From the NCBI RefSeq assembly GCF_001885615.1, contig NZ_LSRN01000001.1, positions 222,520 to 286,519 of the forward strand: 64,000 nucleotides of DNA, given 5' to 3'. The stretch comes from Alkalibacterium sp. 20 (GTDB taxonomy: Bacteria; Bacillota; Bacilli; Lactobacillales; Carnobacteriaceae_A). Shown one piece after another: positions 31,392 to 40,340 of the stretch. The position numbers were made by a program, and so were the translations under genes. The notes under the pieces are model-generated. The model did no database searches, was not told the DNA's origin, and worked only from the letters and a program-made list of their open reading frames with translations. The stretch's first letter is position 1. Every line of letters begins with the position of its first letter.

Positions 31392-31468
31392 GCTTGTCAC
31401 TTCGTTTAAGTAAATAAACTAGTCTCAAAAAAGAGAGTCAATGATGTTTGAGAAAAGAGGAGAAGTAC

Positions 31469-32314
31469 GTGAATTTTATAAAAAAACGTAAGCGATTGCT
31501 TCTAGCAATGGCTATGATTGGTTTAGTAGTCTTTCTGACTGCCTGTGGAACAGAGCCTGTGACATCTGAAAGTACCGGTTTATGGGAAGGCGTTGTTATT
31601 TATAACTTTGCCCGAGCAATAATATGGGTATCTGACTTTTTTGGTGGAAATTACGGTATAGGAATCATCATTGTAACTATGATCATTCGAGCAATGCTTA
31701 TCCCTTTTACGCATTTTCAACAAAAGAACATGCAGGAAATGAGCGAAATAAATCCTCAGCTACAAGAATTGAAAGAAAAATATTCAGCTAAAGATTCAGA
31801 AACACAAGAAAAATTAAAAGAAGCGCAACAACGTCTGTATAGCGAAGCCGGTGTCAACCCGTACATGGGCTGTTTACCCTTGCTGGTACAAATGCCTGTT
31901 TTTATTGCCCTGTATCAAGCTGTTAACCGTACCGATATTTTAGCAACGGGAGATTTCTTGTGGGTCAACTTAGGCCAACCCGATCCATATTTCATTTTAC
32001 CGATTCTTGCCGGTATATTTACCTTAGGACATTCTGTTATGATGAGTATGGGAAAACCGCAAGCAGGCAATAAGGTGATGACTTACATGATGCCTTTATT
32101 CATTGTCTTCATTACAGTACGCTTATCGAGCGCTCTAGCTCTTTATTTTGCTGTTTCAAATGGATTTTCTGTCATTCAAACGCTTCTTTTCCAAAATCCA
32201 TTTAAACTGATAAAAGAGCGCAAAGCAAAAGAAGACCAAGAAAGAGAAGCTGAACTTCAACGTAGACGCGCAATGAAGAGAGCTCAAAAATACGGTAGAA
32301 ACGTAAAAAAATAG
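31469..32314 (+). CDS. yidC: Membrane protein insertase YidC (SpoIIIJ/OxaA)
   Basis: Inserts and folds membrane proteins. 281 residues with a lipoprotein signal whose lipobox reads LTAC, a short outer region and five membrane segments. The YidC core GCLPLLVQMPVFIALYQAV and the cytosolic hairpin rich in Lys/Glu (about 85-115) are visible. I chose the GTG at 31469 because GAGGAG lies 6 bases upstream; the in-frame TTG at 31448 precedes that site. The C-tail is highly basic, as expected for ribosome contact. Confidence 0.95.
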   Translation: MNFIKKRKRLLLAMAMIGLVVFLTACGTEPVTSESTGLWEGVVIYNFARAIIWVSDFFGGNYGIGIIIVTMIIRAMLIPFTHFQQKNMQEMSEINPQLQELKEKYSAKDSETQEKLKEAQQRLYSEAGVNPYMGCLPLLVQMPVFIALYQAVNRTDILATGDFLWVNLGQPDPYFILPILAGIFTLGHSVMMSMGKPQAGNKVMTYMMPLFIVFITVRLSSALALYFAVSNGFSVIQTLLFQNPFKLIKERKAKEDQEREAELQRRRAMKRAQKYGRNVKK

Positions 32315-32386
32315 AATTTATCTGACTTAGACCTATTTATTTGGTAAAATAGTAAAGAATAGAATTTCGACTGGAGGATAGTAGTC

Positions 32387-33280
32387 ATGAATGATAAATA
32401 TACAGCACAAGCGTCAACGACTAAGGCAGCCATCGAAAAAGGCTTAAAGGCTTTAGGTATTGACAGAGAAGATGCCACAATTGAAGTTAAACAGGAAGCC
32501 AAGAAAGGCTTTTTAGGAATCGGACAGAAAGATGCTACCGTAGTTATTAAAAAGACGAACACAAAAAATGTCGTCGAAGAACTGTTATCTAAAGAAGTGA
32601 TGTTGGGAGAAGAAAAAACGTCTACCATCAAGCCTTCTAAAAAAACACCAGCAAAAGAAGAAGTGACAGAAAAACCAGTTGCTGAAGATCCAAAGGATTC
32701 AAGCGAAGTGGTTAAAGAAACAGAAGAGACCGAAAAAACGGATGAGACTGAAGAAGTCAAAGCTTCTCAACCTCGCGAGCAAAGAGAAGTTATCTTTAAT
32801 GAACAAGACGAAGCAGCCATTAATAAGGTTTCTGAGTATTTAGAAACTATTGCTTTGAAAATGGGTGTGGATGACGTTTCTATTGACGTGAAACGTGACC
32901 ATAACCGCGTGAAATTCTCTATCGATACAGAAGATGCCGGCTTGATCATCGGTCGTCATGGTAAAGTTTTAAATAGTTTACAGACCTTGGCTCAAATTCA
33001 ATTGCACCAGGAAGCGGATAATAAACTGTACGCAAAAGTGGATGCAGAGAACTACCGGGATCGTCGTAAGCAGACGGTGGAACAGTTGGCGACACGCACG
33101 GCCGAAAAAGTGAAACGTACCAAGCGTCCGGTCATTTTAGAGCCTATGCCTGCACACGAACGCAAACAAATTCACCGTTATTTGAATCAATTTACAGGGG
33201 TTCAGACCCATTCAGAAGGAAAAGATCCGCATCGTTACTTGGTGGTTGAACCTTCTAAAGAAGAAGAATTTAAACTGTAA
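32387..33280 (+). CDS. khpB: KhpB (Jag/EloR) RNA-binding protein
   Basis: RNA-binding regulator of cell elongation and division, partner of KhpA. 297 residues: Jag_N domain (1-52) with GFLGIGQKDA, a long Glu/Lys/Thr-rich disordered linker (about 55-125), a type II KH domain with GLIIGRHGKVLNSLQTL, and an R3H domain with the PMPAHERKQIHRYL motif. The order yidC-khpB is conserved, and mnmE/mnmG follow later in many Firmicutes. Confidence 0.95.
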   Translation: MNDKYTAQASTTKAAIEKGLKALGIDREDATIEVKQEAKKGFLGIGQKDATVVIKKTNTKNVVEELLSKEVMLGEEKTSTIKPSKKTPAKEEVTEKPVAEDPKDSSEVVKETEETEKTDETEEVKASQPREQREVIFNEQDEAAINKVSEYLETIALKMGVDDVSIDVKRDHNRVKFSIDTEDAGLIIGRHGKVLNSLQTLAQIQLHQEADNKLYAKVDAENYRDRRKQTVEQLATRTAEKVKRTKRPVILEPMPAHERKQIHRYLNQFTGVQTHSEGKDPHRYLVVEPSKEEEFKL

Positions 33281-33300
33281 AGACGATGCAATCATAATTA

Positions 33301-33346
33301 AAAAGCTCTCTAGAGGCGGTATTTCGTCTCTGGAGAGCTTTTTTTA
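33301..33346 (+). terminator. Intrinsic terminator of khpB
   Basis: AAAAGCTCTC...CTCT / GAGAGCTTTTTTT with an inner AGAG/CTCT pairing; strong T run. Confidence 0.9.
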
Positions 33347-33404
33347 TATATCATAGTATGTTTAGTTGACCCGTTCACCGTAAACCAGGAGACGCTTGTA
33401 ATTC

Positions 33405-33479
33405 ATGGGATATTACAGACCTATCACACAGTATGTTATGGTCTTATCAAGCGCTTGCATTTTCAAGGGACCGCCTTGA
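33405..33479 (+). CDS. Possible 24-residue peptide, unknown
   Basis: The 756 bp between the khpB terminator and folC holds no long gene. One short frame starts at ATG 33405, with CAGGAGA about 12 bases upstream, and ends at 33479 inside a hairpin terminator. The product has a hydrophobic middle (YVMVLSSACIF) and ends KGPP. The spacing of the ribosome site is poor, so this may be chance. Confidence 0.25.
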   Translation: MGYYRPITQYVMVLSSACIFKGPP

Positions 33480-33490
33480 TTTTTTTTTGA
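33461..33490 (+). terminator. Small terminator in the khpB-folC gap
   Basis: TCAAGG-5 nt-CCTTGA followed by nine T. Since khpB already has a terminator, this points to a second short transcript in the gap. Further on, 33567-33628 holds another large imperfect hairpin and 33630-34000 is AT-rich with nothing I recognise. Confidence 0.65.
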
Positions 33491-34009
33491 AAAAAAAAAA
33501 GACCTTAATTTTAAATAATAAAAAGGTAGAATAAGCTCAGCGATATTATAGTGCTTTGAATACATGAAAAAGGCCTCTGAATGGAAAAATGAATTTTTCC
33601 AGTAATCAAAGGCGTGGGTCTTTTTCATTCAATTGGGAGGTAAGTATTGTGGGATCAATAGAATCCAGTTGTGCTGTATGTGGGTAATTTGTTTTTATTT
33701 TTTTTCACCTCTTTAATCGTTACAGCATTCATAAGGTAAGTCATAAAGATTATTAATCTTTACTGATAGGAGATAGAACATTTAATATTTTGTTATTATG
33801 AATATTCTACTACTAATTTTCATTTAGCACAAATATGAGAACTTCTCTCATAAATGAGAGGATTTACTCTTGTTTGGAAATTCATGGATATTTTTGTGAA
33901 AAACTAGTAATTTATTATCAATTAGAGGCTTTTTATATAGCTTACTATTGATAAGTATGTCCTAAAATGTAATTGTGACAGAAATGTGAATATTTTGCAA
34001 ATTATTTTG

Positions 34010-34038
34010 TTGTGGCATTTCTTTGAACCCGTTATAAT
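34010..34038 (+). promoter_or_regulatory. folC promoter
   Basis: TTGTGG (34010-34015), 17 bp, TATAAT (34033-34038). Confidence 0.7.
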
Positions 34039-34102
34039 TGAAAATGAGTAATTAAGACTAAAGTAACCCTATGAAAAAGTTTAATAAATGAGGACTGATG
34101 AG

Positions 34103-35374
34103 ATGGATATGAAAAGCGTGATAGAGTTAGTCAATACAAACAGGGGAAACGGTAGGAAAGAAAGCCTGAATCGCATGCATAGTTTGCTGGATAAAATAGG
34201 TAATCCCGAAAAAGCGTTATCGTTTGTTCATATTGCCGGAACAAATGGAAAGGGATCGACTGCTTCATTTATATCCGAAATTTTGGTACAGGCAAATATA
34301 AAAACGGGTGTATTCACTTCGCCTCATCTTGAAAGAATCAATGAACGGATTCGGGTCGATGGAGCGCTTATAACGGATGAAGACTTTATCAAAACAACCG
34401 AACAAGTAGCTGCAATCGTGGATGAGGTTGAACAAGAATGTGGTGAACACCTTTATTCCTTTGAGATTTTAACAGCTGTGGCACTGCTGTATTTCTATCA
34501 GCAAGAGTGTGATCTAGTGGTTCTGGAAGCGGGGATAGGCGGCAGACTTGATGCGACCAACACGATTCCCACTCCAGAAGTGGCGGTTGTGACCTCGATC
34601 GGCATGGATCACATGCGCTTACTCGGCGATACGCTAGAAAAAATAGCCAGTGAAAAGGCTGGCATCATCAAAGAACATGGCGATGTGGTTTTACCTCATT
34701 TTTCGCCTTCTATAGATGAAGTTTTTAAAGAAGTGGCTGAAAACAAAAAAGCTCTTATTCATAGCGTGCTGGAAAAAGATGTTAAAGAGTTGAGCGTAAC
34801 GGAAGACGGAAGCACCTTCTCTTATAAACAATTCGCGACTTTAAAAGTCAAAATGGTAGGAAAACATCAAGTGAATAATGCGCTATTAGCCATTGAGGCG
34901 GCGCTCATACTGAAAAATAAAGGGTATAAAATTACTGATAAAAATATCAGTCAAGGTATTGAAGCGACGTATTGGCCCGGACGGATGGAAAAGATTCAGG
35001 CTAACCCGATTATCTTCATTGATGGGGCACATAATCCTGAAGGCGTAAAGGTATTGAGAGAATCGATTGAAACGCTTTTTCCTAATAAAAGACTGACTAT
35101 CATTGTAGGAATGATGAAGGACAAAGATTATATGCATATGATAGATGAAATTCTTCCTTTTACAAAAAAAGTCTATACGGTATCACCGGATCCTTACCGT
35201 GGCTTTCCTGCGAGAGTCGTGGCTAAACAGTTGCAAGAAAAAGGGATAGAGGCAGATCCGTTTGATTCAACTAAAGAAGTGGTTGAATTTCTCAAAGAAC
35301 AGAAAAAGAGTAATGAGATATTTATTGTTTTCGGTTCACTTTATTTAATAGGAGACATAAAAAAACAGTGGTAA
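34103..35374 (+). CDS. folC: Folylpolyglutamate synthase / dihydrofolate synthase
   Basis: ATP-dependent ligase that adds glutamates to folates. 423 residues with the Mur-ligase-type P-loop HIAGTNGKGSTASF, the family motif EAGIGGRLDATN and DGAHNPEGV in the C-terminal domain. I chose the ATG at 34103, 8 bases after GAGGA; an in-frame ATG at 34088 lacks a site. Single gene with its own promoter and terminator. Confidence 0.95.
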   Translation: MDMKSVIELVNTNRGNGRKESLNRMHSLLDKIGNPEKALSFVHIAGTNGKGSTASFISEILVQANIKTGVFTSPHLERINERIRVDGALITDEDFIKTTEQVAAIVDEVEQECGEHLYSFEILTAVALLYFYQQECDLVVLEAGIGGRLDATNTIPTPEVAVVTSIGMDHMRLLGDTLEKIASEKAGIIKEHGDVVLPHFSPSIDEVFKEVAENKKALIHSVLEKDVKELSVTEDGSTFSYKQFATLKVKMVGKHQVNNALLAIEAALILKNKGYKITDKNISQGIEATYWPGRMEKIQANPIIFIDGAHNPEGVKVLRESIETLFPNKRLTIIVGMMKDKDYMHMIDEILPFTKKVYTVSPDPYRGFPARVVAKQLQEKGIEADPFDSTKEVVEFLKEQKKSNEIFIVFGSLYLIGDIKKQW

Positions 35375-35379
35375 ACATG

Positions 35380-35417
35380 AAACGCTTCTTACTCATTTTG
35401 AGTAGGAAGCGTTTTTG
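35380..35417 (+). terminator. Intrinsic terminator of folC
   Basis: AAACGCTTCTTACTC with its near-perfect complement and a 5 nt loop, followed by five T. Confidence 0.9.
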
Positions 35418-35494
35418 TTATTAATCAAAGAGTAAACAATGATAAAATAGGTTAATAGAAGTTTTTATGAAAGAAATGAGAGAGGAGAGATAAA

Positions 35495-35532
35495 TAAAAA
35501 CGCTTGCACTTTTTTTTCGGTTACAGTATAGT
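35495..35532 (+). promoter_or_regulatory. treP promoter with overlapping cre site
   Basis: TTGCAC (35504-35509), 17 bp, TATAGT (35527-35532). TAAAAACGCTTGCA at 35495-35508 fits the CcpA cre consensus TGWAARCGYTWNCW with one mismatch and covers the -35, so glucose repression is likely. Confidence 0.75.
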
Positions 35533-35543
35533 AAGAGCAACAT

Positions 35544-35561
35544 AACTTGTATATACAAGTT
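35544..35561 (+). promoter_or_regulatory. TreR operator
   Basis: Perfect 18 bp palindrome AACTTGTATATACAAGTT starting about 12 bp after the -10 box. It contains the TTGTATATACAA core bound by Bacillus TreR. A treR gene lies at the other end of the module. Confidence 0.88.
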
Positions 35562-35581
35562 AAACAAAGGAGGAAATATTT

Positions 35582-37039
35582 GTGGCAGATTTTAAGAAAG
35601 ATGCGCAGGAGCTACTGGATGCGATTGGCGGTAAAGAAAATGTCAATGCGGTAACTCATTGTGCAACACGTATGCGTTTTGTGTTAGCTGACCCTGAAGC
35701 AGCAGATAAGGAAAGAATCGAAGAGATTCCATCTGTAAAAGGGACCTTTACACAAGCTGGACAATTCCAGGTTATCGTCGGTAACAGAGTGGCAGATTTT
35801 TATAACGAGTTCTCAGCTATATCAGGACTTGAAGGCGTCTCCAAAGATGACGTGAAGAGCGCGGGCAAACAAAATATGAACAGCCTACAGCGTATTATGG
35901 CAGCTTTGGCAGAGATTTTCACACCATTAATTCCAGCTATTATTATCGGTGGTTTGATTTTAGGTTTCAGAAACGTTTTAGAGGCAGTGCAATTCGGTTT
36001 TCTGGATGGTCAGACAATTGTGGAAGTATCTCAATTCTGGAGTGGCGTAAATGGCTTCCTATGGCTTCCCGGTGAAGCGATTTTCCACTTCCTGCCAGTT
36101 GGTATCGCATGGAGTGTAACCCGTAAAATGGGGACCACACAAATTCTCGGTATCGTACTTGGTATCACATTGGTTTCTCCTCAGCTGATGAATGCGTATG
36201 GTGTCACAGAAATTCTGGCAGGTGACGTAAATCAGTGGGACTTCGGTTTCTTCCAACTGGATATGATCGGGTACCAGGCACAAGTTATTCCAGCCATGTT
36301 AGCCGGCTTCCTGCTCGTTTATCTGGAAAAAGGGCTTCGTAAAATCGTACCCGAATCCATATCAATGATTTTTGTTCCTTTATTCGCATTGGTTCCAACC
36401 ATCTTTGTGGCTCATGCAATCATTGGACCGATCGGTTGGCAGCTGGGTGCATGGTTATCTATGGTCGTTCAATGGGGACTGACTGGTTCATTTAACTGGG
36501 TCTTCGGGTTCGTATTCGGTGGATTATATGCGCCACTTGTTGTAACAGGACTTCACCACATGACTAACGCTGTAGACCTGCAATTGGTAGCTGACTTCGA
36601 TCAGACCATTTTATGGCCAATGATCGCATTATCCAACATTGCTCAAGGATCAGCTGTATTAGGTATCATCTTGCTGCACCGTGGGAATGAGAAAGAACAG
36701 CAAATCTCTATTCCAGCGATGATTTCAGCTTATCTTGGCGTCACAGAACCCGCACTCTTTGGTATCAATATCAAATATGTGTACCCATTAGTTGCAGGTA
36801 TGATCGGTTCAGCATTTGCTGGAATGACATCGGTAGCCTTTAATGTAGCCTCATTCAATATCGGTGTTGGTGGACTGCCGGGTATCTTATCAATCATCCC
36901 TGAATACTGGGTAGGCTTCTTGATAGCTATGACAATTGCAATCGTTGTTCCTGTCGCACTGGTATTCTTGTTTGAGAAAAAAGGCATCATGACTAAATGG
37001 GAAAATGATCACTTACCAATTCCTAAATTAGGTAACTAA
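35582..37039 (+). CDS. treP: Trehalose PTS transporter, EIIBC component
   Basis: Imports trehalose and phosphorylates it to trehalose-6-phosphate. 485 residues: EIIB domain first (1-85) with phospho-Cys27 in AVTHCATRMRF, then a roughly ten-helix EIIC domain (about 105-470). There is no EIIA domain, so a separate EIIA must supply phosphate; the free EIIA at 8269-8790 is a candidate. The GTG start at 35582 lies 8 bases after AAGGAGG. Followed by the trehalose-6-phosphate hydrolase gene. Confidence 0.93.
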   Translation: MADFKKDAQELLDAIGGKENVNAVTHCATRMRFVLADPEAADKERIEEIPSVKGTFTQAGQFQVIVGNRVADFYNEFSAISGLEGVSKDDVKSAGKQNMNSLQRIMAALAEIFTPLIPAIIIGGLILGFRNVLEAVQFGFLDGQTIVEVSQFWSGVNGFLWLPGEAIFHFLPVGIAWSVTRKMGTTQILGIVLGITLVSPQLMNAYGVTEILAGDVNQWDFGFFQLDMIGYQAQVIPAMLAGFLLVYLEKGLRKIVPESISMIFVPLFALVPTIFVAHAIIGPIGWQLGAWLSMVVQWGLTGSFNWVFGFVFGGLYAPLVVTGLHHMTNAVDLQLVADFDQTILWPMIALSNIAQGSAVLGIILLHRGNEKEQQISIPAMISAYLGVTEPALFGINIKYVYPLVAGMIGSAFAGMTSVAFNVASFNIGVGGLPGILSIIPEYWVGFLIAMTIAIVVPVALVFLFEKKGIMTKWENDHLPIPKLGN

Positions 37040-37080
37040 GAAAAACAGACTAAATAATTAAAGACAATGGTTAAGGAGGA

Positions 37081-37160
37081 AGGATACATCCAAAAGAGGG
37101 GCTTGATTCTAGTAAGTATACTGGGACATGCACGCTTGGAGGATCTATCCTTTTTCTTTT
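37081..37160 (+). promoter_or_regulatory. Possible attenuator hairpin between treP and treA
   Basis: GGATACATCC (37082-37091) can pair, with one mismatch, with GGATCTATCC (37141-37150), which is followed by TTTTTCTTTT. A good ribosome site AAGGAGG at 37074-37080 stands just before with no start codon after it. Confidence 0.45.
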
Positions 37161-37184
37161 AGACGAAAAGAAGGGATGGTAACA

Positions 37185-38837
37185 ATGGGAAATCTTCATG
37201 ATAAAGTGATTTATCAAGCTTATCCTAAATCATTTAAAGACACGGACGGTAACGGCATCGGAGATTTAAACGGTGTGATTGAAAAATTACCCTATTTAGA
37301 AGAGTTAGGGATAGACATGTTATGGTTGAATCCTTTTTACAAATCGCCGCAAAATGATAATGGCTATGACATTGCTGATTATGTATCGATCGATCCATTA
37401 TTTGGATCCTGGGAAGATTTTGATCGGCTCGTTGAAGAAGCCGGCAAGCACAGTATCGATTTGATGCTGGATATGGTGTTGAATCACACCTCGACCGATC
37501 ACGATTGGTTCCAGAAAGCTCTAGCGGGAGACAAAAAGTATCAGGATTTCTATATTTTAAGAGACGCACAATCAGATGGCAGTCTGCCAACGAACTGGGA
37601 ATCGAAGTTCGGTGGACCGGCGTGGTCTAAATTTGGAGATACCGATAAATACTATCTGCATTTATATGACGTGACTCAAGCAGATTTAAACTGGCGGAAT
37701 CCAAAAGTACGCGAAGAACTTTATAACGTGGTCAATTTCTGGCTCGAAAAAGGCGTCAAAGGCTTCCGGTTCGATGTCATCAATGTCATCGGGAAAGCAG
37801 AAGAAATGGAAGATGCAAAAGATGGTGTCGGGAAAGCTCATTACACAGACACACCTATCGTCCATGAGTACATCAAAGAACTGAATAAAGAGACCTTTGG
37901 ACAGTATGAGGATATTGTCACTGTTGGCGAGATGAGTTCAACCACGGTAGAAAACGGCATCCAGTATTCTCATCCGGACACTGACGAATTATCGATGATC
38001 TTCAGTTTTCATCACTTAAAGGTCGATTATAAAGACGGAGAAAAATGGACGAAGGCACCGTTTGATTTTATTGAATTGAAACGTATTTTAGATGAATGGC
38101 AGGCAGGCATGGCTGAAGGTGGCGGTTGGAATGCGTTGTTCTGGAACAACCACGACCAGCCGAGAGCGGTTAATCGCTTTGGCGATGTGAAAAATCATCC
38201 CATTGAAACAGCCACCATGTTAGCGCAGACCATTCATCTACTCAGAGGAACACCTTATATATATCAAGGTGAAGAAATAGGCATGAAAAATCCTGACTAC
38301 TCTGAACTTGATGAGTATGTGGATATCGAAACCCATAATGCCTATAGAGAGTTGAAAGAAAAAGGCTTATCTGAAAAAGAGGCACTCGAAATCATCAAAG
38401 AAAAATCACGGGATAATTCACGGATACCGATGCAGTGGAATGAATCCAAGCATGCAGGCTTTACTGAAGGGACGCCTTGGTTGAAAGTTCCGGAAAATCA
38501 TAAAACGATCAATACAGAAAATGAGGCACACAGTGGGAAGATTCGTTCTTACTATAAAGAGCTCATTCGTTTACGAAAAGAAATGCCTATTATACAAGAA
38601 GGATCTTATGAAGCACTGGAATTAGAACACCCAAGTATTTTTGCTTACATTAGAGAATATGAAGGCGAGAAATTGCTTGTCTTGAATCACTTCTATGCAA
38701 AAGAAGACAGCATCACCCTTCCTGACGAATTGGTTGATAGCGAAAGCAACTATGTGATAGGTAACAGCGGCAAGCGAACACTGGAGAAAACATTTGAAAT
38801 GGGACCCTATGAAACGGTGGCCTTTTTGATCAAATGA
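37185..38837 (+). CDS. treA: Trehalose-6-phosphate hydrolase (alpha,alpha-phosphotrehalase)
   Basis: Splits trehalose-6-phosphate into glucose and glucose-6-phosphate. 550 residues, GH13 family, opening VIYQAYPKSFKDTDGNGIGD. Catalytic motifs: GFRFDVINVIG with the nucleophile Asp, VTVGEMSS with the acid Glu and FWNNHDQPR with the third acid. I chose the ATG at 37185, with AAGGG 9 bases upstream; a frame from 37128 has no site. Operon partner of treP. Confidence 0.93.
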   Translation: MGNLHDKVIYQAYPKSFKDTDGNGIGDLNGVIEKLPYLEELGIDMLWLNPFYKSPQNDNGYDIADYVSIDPLFGSWEDFDRLVEEAGKHSIDLMLDMVLNHTSTDHDWFQKALAGDKKYQDFYILRDAQSDGSLPTNWESKFGGPAWSKFGDTDKYYLHLYDVTQADLNWRNPKVREELYNVVNFWLEKGVKGFRFDVINVIGKAEEMEDAKDGVGKAHYTDTPIVHEYIKELNKETFGQYEDIVTVGEMSSTTVENGIQYSHPDTDELSMIFSFHHLKVDYKDGEKWTKAPFDFIELKRILDEWQAGMAEGGGWNALFWNNHDQPRAVNRFGDVKNHPIETATMLAQTIHLLRGTPYIYQGEEIGMKNPDYSELDEYVDIETHNAYRELKEKGLSEKEALEIIKEKSRDNSRIPMQWNESKHAGFTEGTPWLKVPENHKTINTENEAHSGKIRSYYKELIRLRKEMPIIQEGSYEALELEHPSIFAYIREYEGEKLLVLNHFYAKEDSITLPDELVDSESNYVIGNSGKRTLEKTFEMGPYETVAFLIK

Positions 38838-38844
38838 CGAACAC

Positions 38845-38891
38845 CAAAAAAGGATGGAAGATTAGCCTAGGCTAACCTTCCATCCTTTTTT
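38845..38891. terminator. Bidirectional terminator treA / treR
   Basis: AAAAAAGGATGGAAG...TTAGCCTAGGCTAA...CTTCCATCCTTTTTT, a very strong symmetrical hairpin. Confidence 0.93.
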
Positions 38892-38894
38892 GGT

Positions 38895-39620
38895 TCAACT
38901 ATAATCCATCGGTGGACGGCGACGGGCAAATTCCACAAAACGAAACTTGTCTAACCGGTGTCTGGATTCTGTGTACTGGAACAGGGTCGTGTCTTCGAGA
39001 TGCACTTCACTCCGCGTTACGACAACGTGTGTATCACCATGCAGCGTCATATACTCGCGGTCTTCTTGTGTAGCGGGTTCGACTACGAACTCTTTTCGGG
39101 CATACCCGATAATGAGACCCATTTCTTTTTCAATAAAGTTATAAAGTGATTTTTTTGCTTCGTTATCAGGAAGGACAGGAATAACAGAGGTTAATAAATA
39201 GTCTTTATCCAGGATAACTGTTTCTCCGTCAACCTTTCGAGCCCGAATCAATGCGTGCACTTCGGTTTCTTTGGACACTTTAAGAAAAGTTGCGATCTGT
39301 TCCGGGATCGTTTCTTTCTGATTTTTTATTAAAAGGGTTTCACTGTTAATGTTTTGAGAATCCTGTAATTCCTTGTAACTGGTCAGCCCTGAAATAGGAA
39401 AATTAAACCGTTTAATATCAAGGACAATAGATCCTTTCCCCTGTTTCTTTTGGATATAACCGCTCTCGAGCAGTAAGGTCAGGGCTTTTCGAATTGTTTC
39501 ACGGGAAACATTGTATTTTTTTGACAATTTATTTTCACTCGGAAGCAATCCTCCAGCTTTATATTGTTGATTAAGAATATCGGATTCAATATCCAAAAAA
39601 ATGTCTTGAAATCTACTCAT
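38895..39620 (-). CDS. treR: Trehalose operon repressor TreR (GntR family)
   Basis: Represses tre genes and is released by trehalose-6-phosphate. 241 residues: N-terminal winged helix with LPSENKLSKKYNVSRETIR (about 26-44) and a C-terminal UTRA effector domain (about 85-235). AAAGGA lies before the ATG. It converges on treA. The codons for the recognition helix contain a near-parS sequence at 39495-39510. Confidence 0.92.
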   Translation of the reverse strand: MSRFQDIFLDIESDILNQQYKAGGLLPSENKLSKKYNVSRETIRKALTLLLESGYIQKKQGKGSIVLDIKRFNFPISGLTSYKELQDSQNINSETLLIKNQKETIPEQIATFLKVSKETEVHALIRARKVDGETVILDKDYLLTSVIPVLPDNEAKKSLYNFIEKEMGLIIGYARKEFVVEPATQEDREYMTLHGDTHVVVTRSEVHLEDTTLFQYTESRHRLDKFRFVEFARRRPPMDYS

Positions 39621-39892
39621 TTTATTCAGTCCTTTAACACGTTCTCTTACTGTCGTAACTTATATTCTAATAGAAAAGAAACAGGAACTCAACATACTTA
39701 TATACCTTTTATAGAATAGTTGTGTAATCAGTGAATAAAAAATGTAATTCAACGCAGAAGAGTCAAGTGTTTTTAACATGGCAGTTTATTTAGTATCTGA
39801 TTTGTTGAAAGTATCTGAGTGTTGATTTATACTGTACATAGATAAAACTCTATATTAGAAGCGGACAACGATATGTTTATGTGATAAAGTGA

Positions 39893-39979
39893 AGTAGTTA
39901 TCCAACAACCGATGAAATTGCTGAGTGGTTGGAAGCACCATTACAATCAGACGATACAAAACGAGTGTCAACAAATTAA
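39893..39979 (+). pseudogene. Remnant of arsD (arsenic metallochaperone), C-terminus only
   Basis: The 375 bp between treR and arsR holds no intact gene. The frame 39893-39979 reads SSYPTTDEIAEWLEAPLQ and on to a stop 16 bp before arsR. YPT..E.AEWL is the conserved C-terminal end of ArsD. There is no start codon, a stop sits just upstream at 39890-39892, and the cysteine-bearing part is gone. Identification is from memory of the family and needs a search. Confidence 0.5.
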
Positions 39980-39995
39980 AAAGGATGGATGTAAA

Positions 39996-40334
39996 ATGAA
40001 TTTCCAAGAGTATGCAAAAGTAGCAAAAGCTATCGCTGATCCGAAAAGAGTCAAAATATTGGATTTGTTATCTTGCGGCGAAATGTGTGCGTGTGATATT
40101 TTAGAGCATTTCGACTTCACACAACCGACACTTTCCCATCACATCAAAGTGCTATCAGAAGCAGGACTGGTTGTCTCAGAGAAAATAGGGACGTGGCATC
40201 ATTACACTATCAATCAAGAAGTGGCGCAAGAATATATCGAAGAGACGGTTCATTTACTGACTCATTCAGATAATTGCAGTTGTAAGAGTAATTCAGTTTG
40301 TCGACAAGATAAATCGGCTTCGACAACAGTATAA
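39996..40334 (+). CDS. arsR: ArsR-family arsenite/antimonite-type repressor
   Basis: Metalloid-sensing repressor. 112 residues with a winged helix (about 10-85). The inducer-binding motif reads CACDI in GEMCACDILEHF, like the CVCDL of arsenite-sensing ArsR, followed by TQPTLSHHIKVL. The tail has extra cysteines (NCSCKSNSVC). I chose the ATG at 39996, preceded by AAGGA; an out-of-context earlier ATG at 39912 would use the arsD remnant in a different frame. No arsenite pump or arsenate reductase gene adjoins, so this is an orphan. Confidence 0.85.
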   Translation: MNFQEYAKVAKAIADPKRVKILDLLSCGEMCACDILEHFDFTQPTLSHHIKVLSEAGLVVSEKIGTWHHYTINQEVAQEYIEETVHLLTHSDNCSCKSNSVCRQDKSASTTV

Positions 40335-40340
40335 ACAAGC

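Noticed and set aside
32284..32760. 158-codon minus-strand frame
   Set aside because: Ser/Val-rich mirror of the repetitive khpB linker.
33413..33628. 71-codon minus-strand frame in the khpB-folC gap
   Set aside because: Its middle is a homopolymer A/T hairpin (FFFSKK), no ribosome site, and it opposes a plus-strand terminator.
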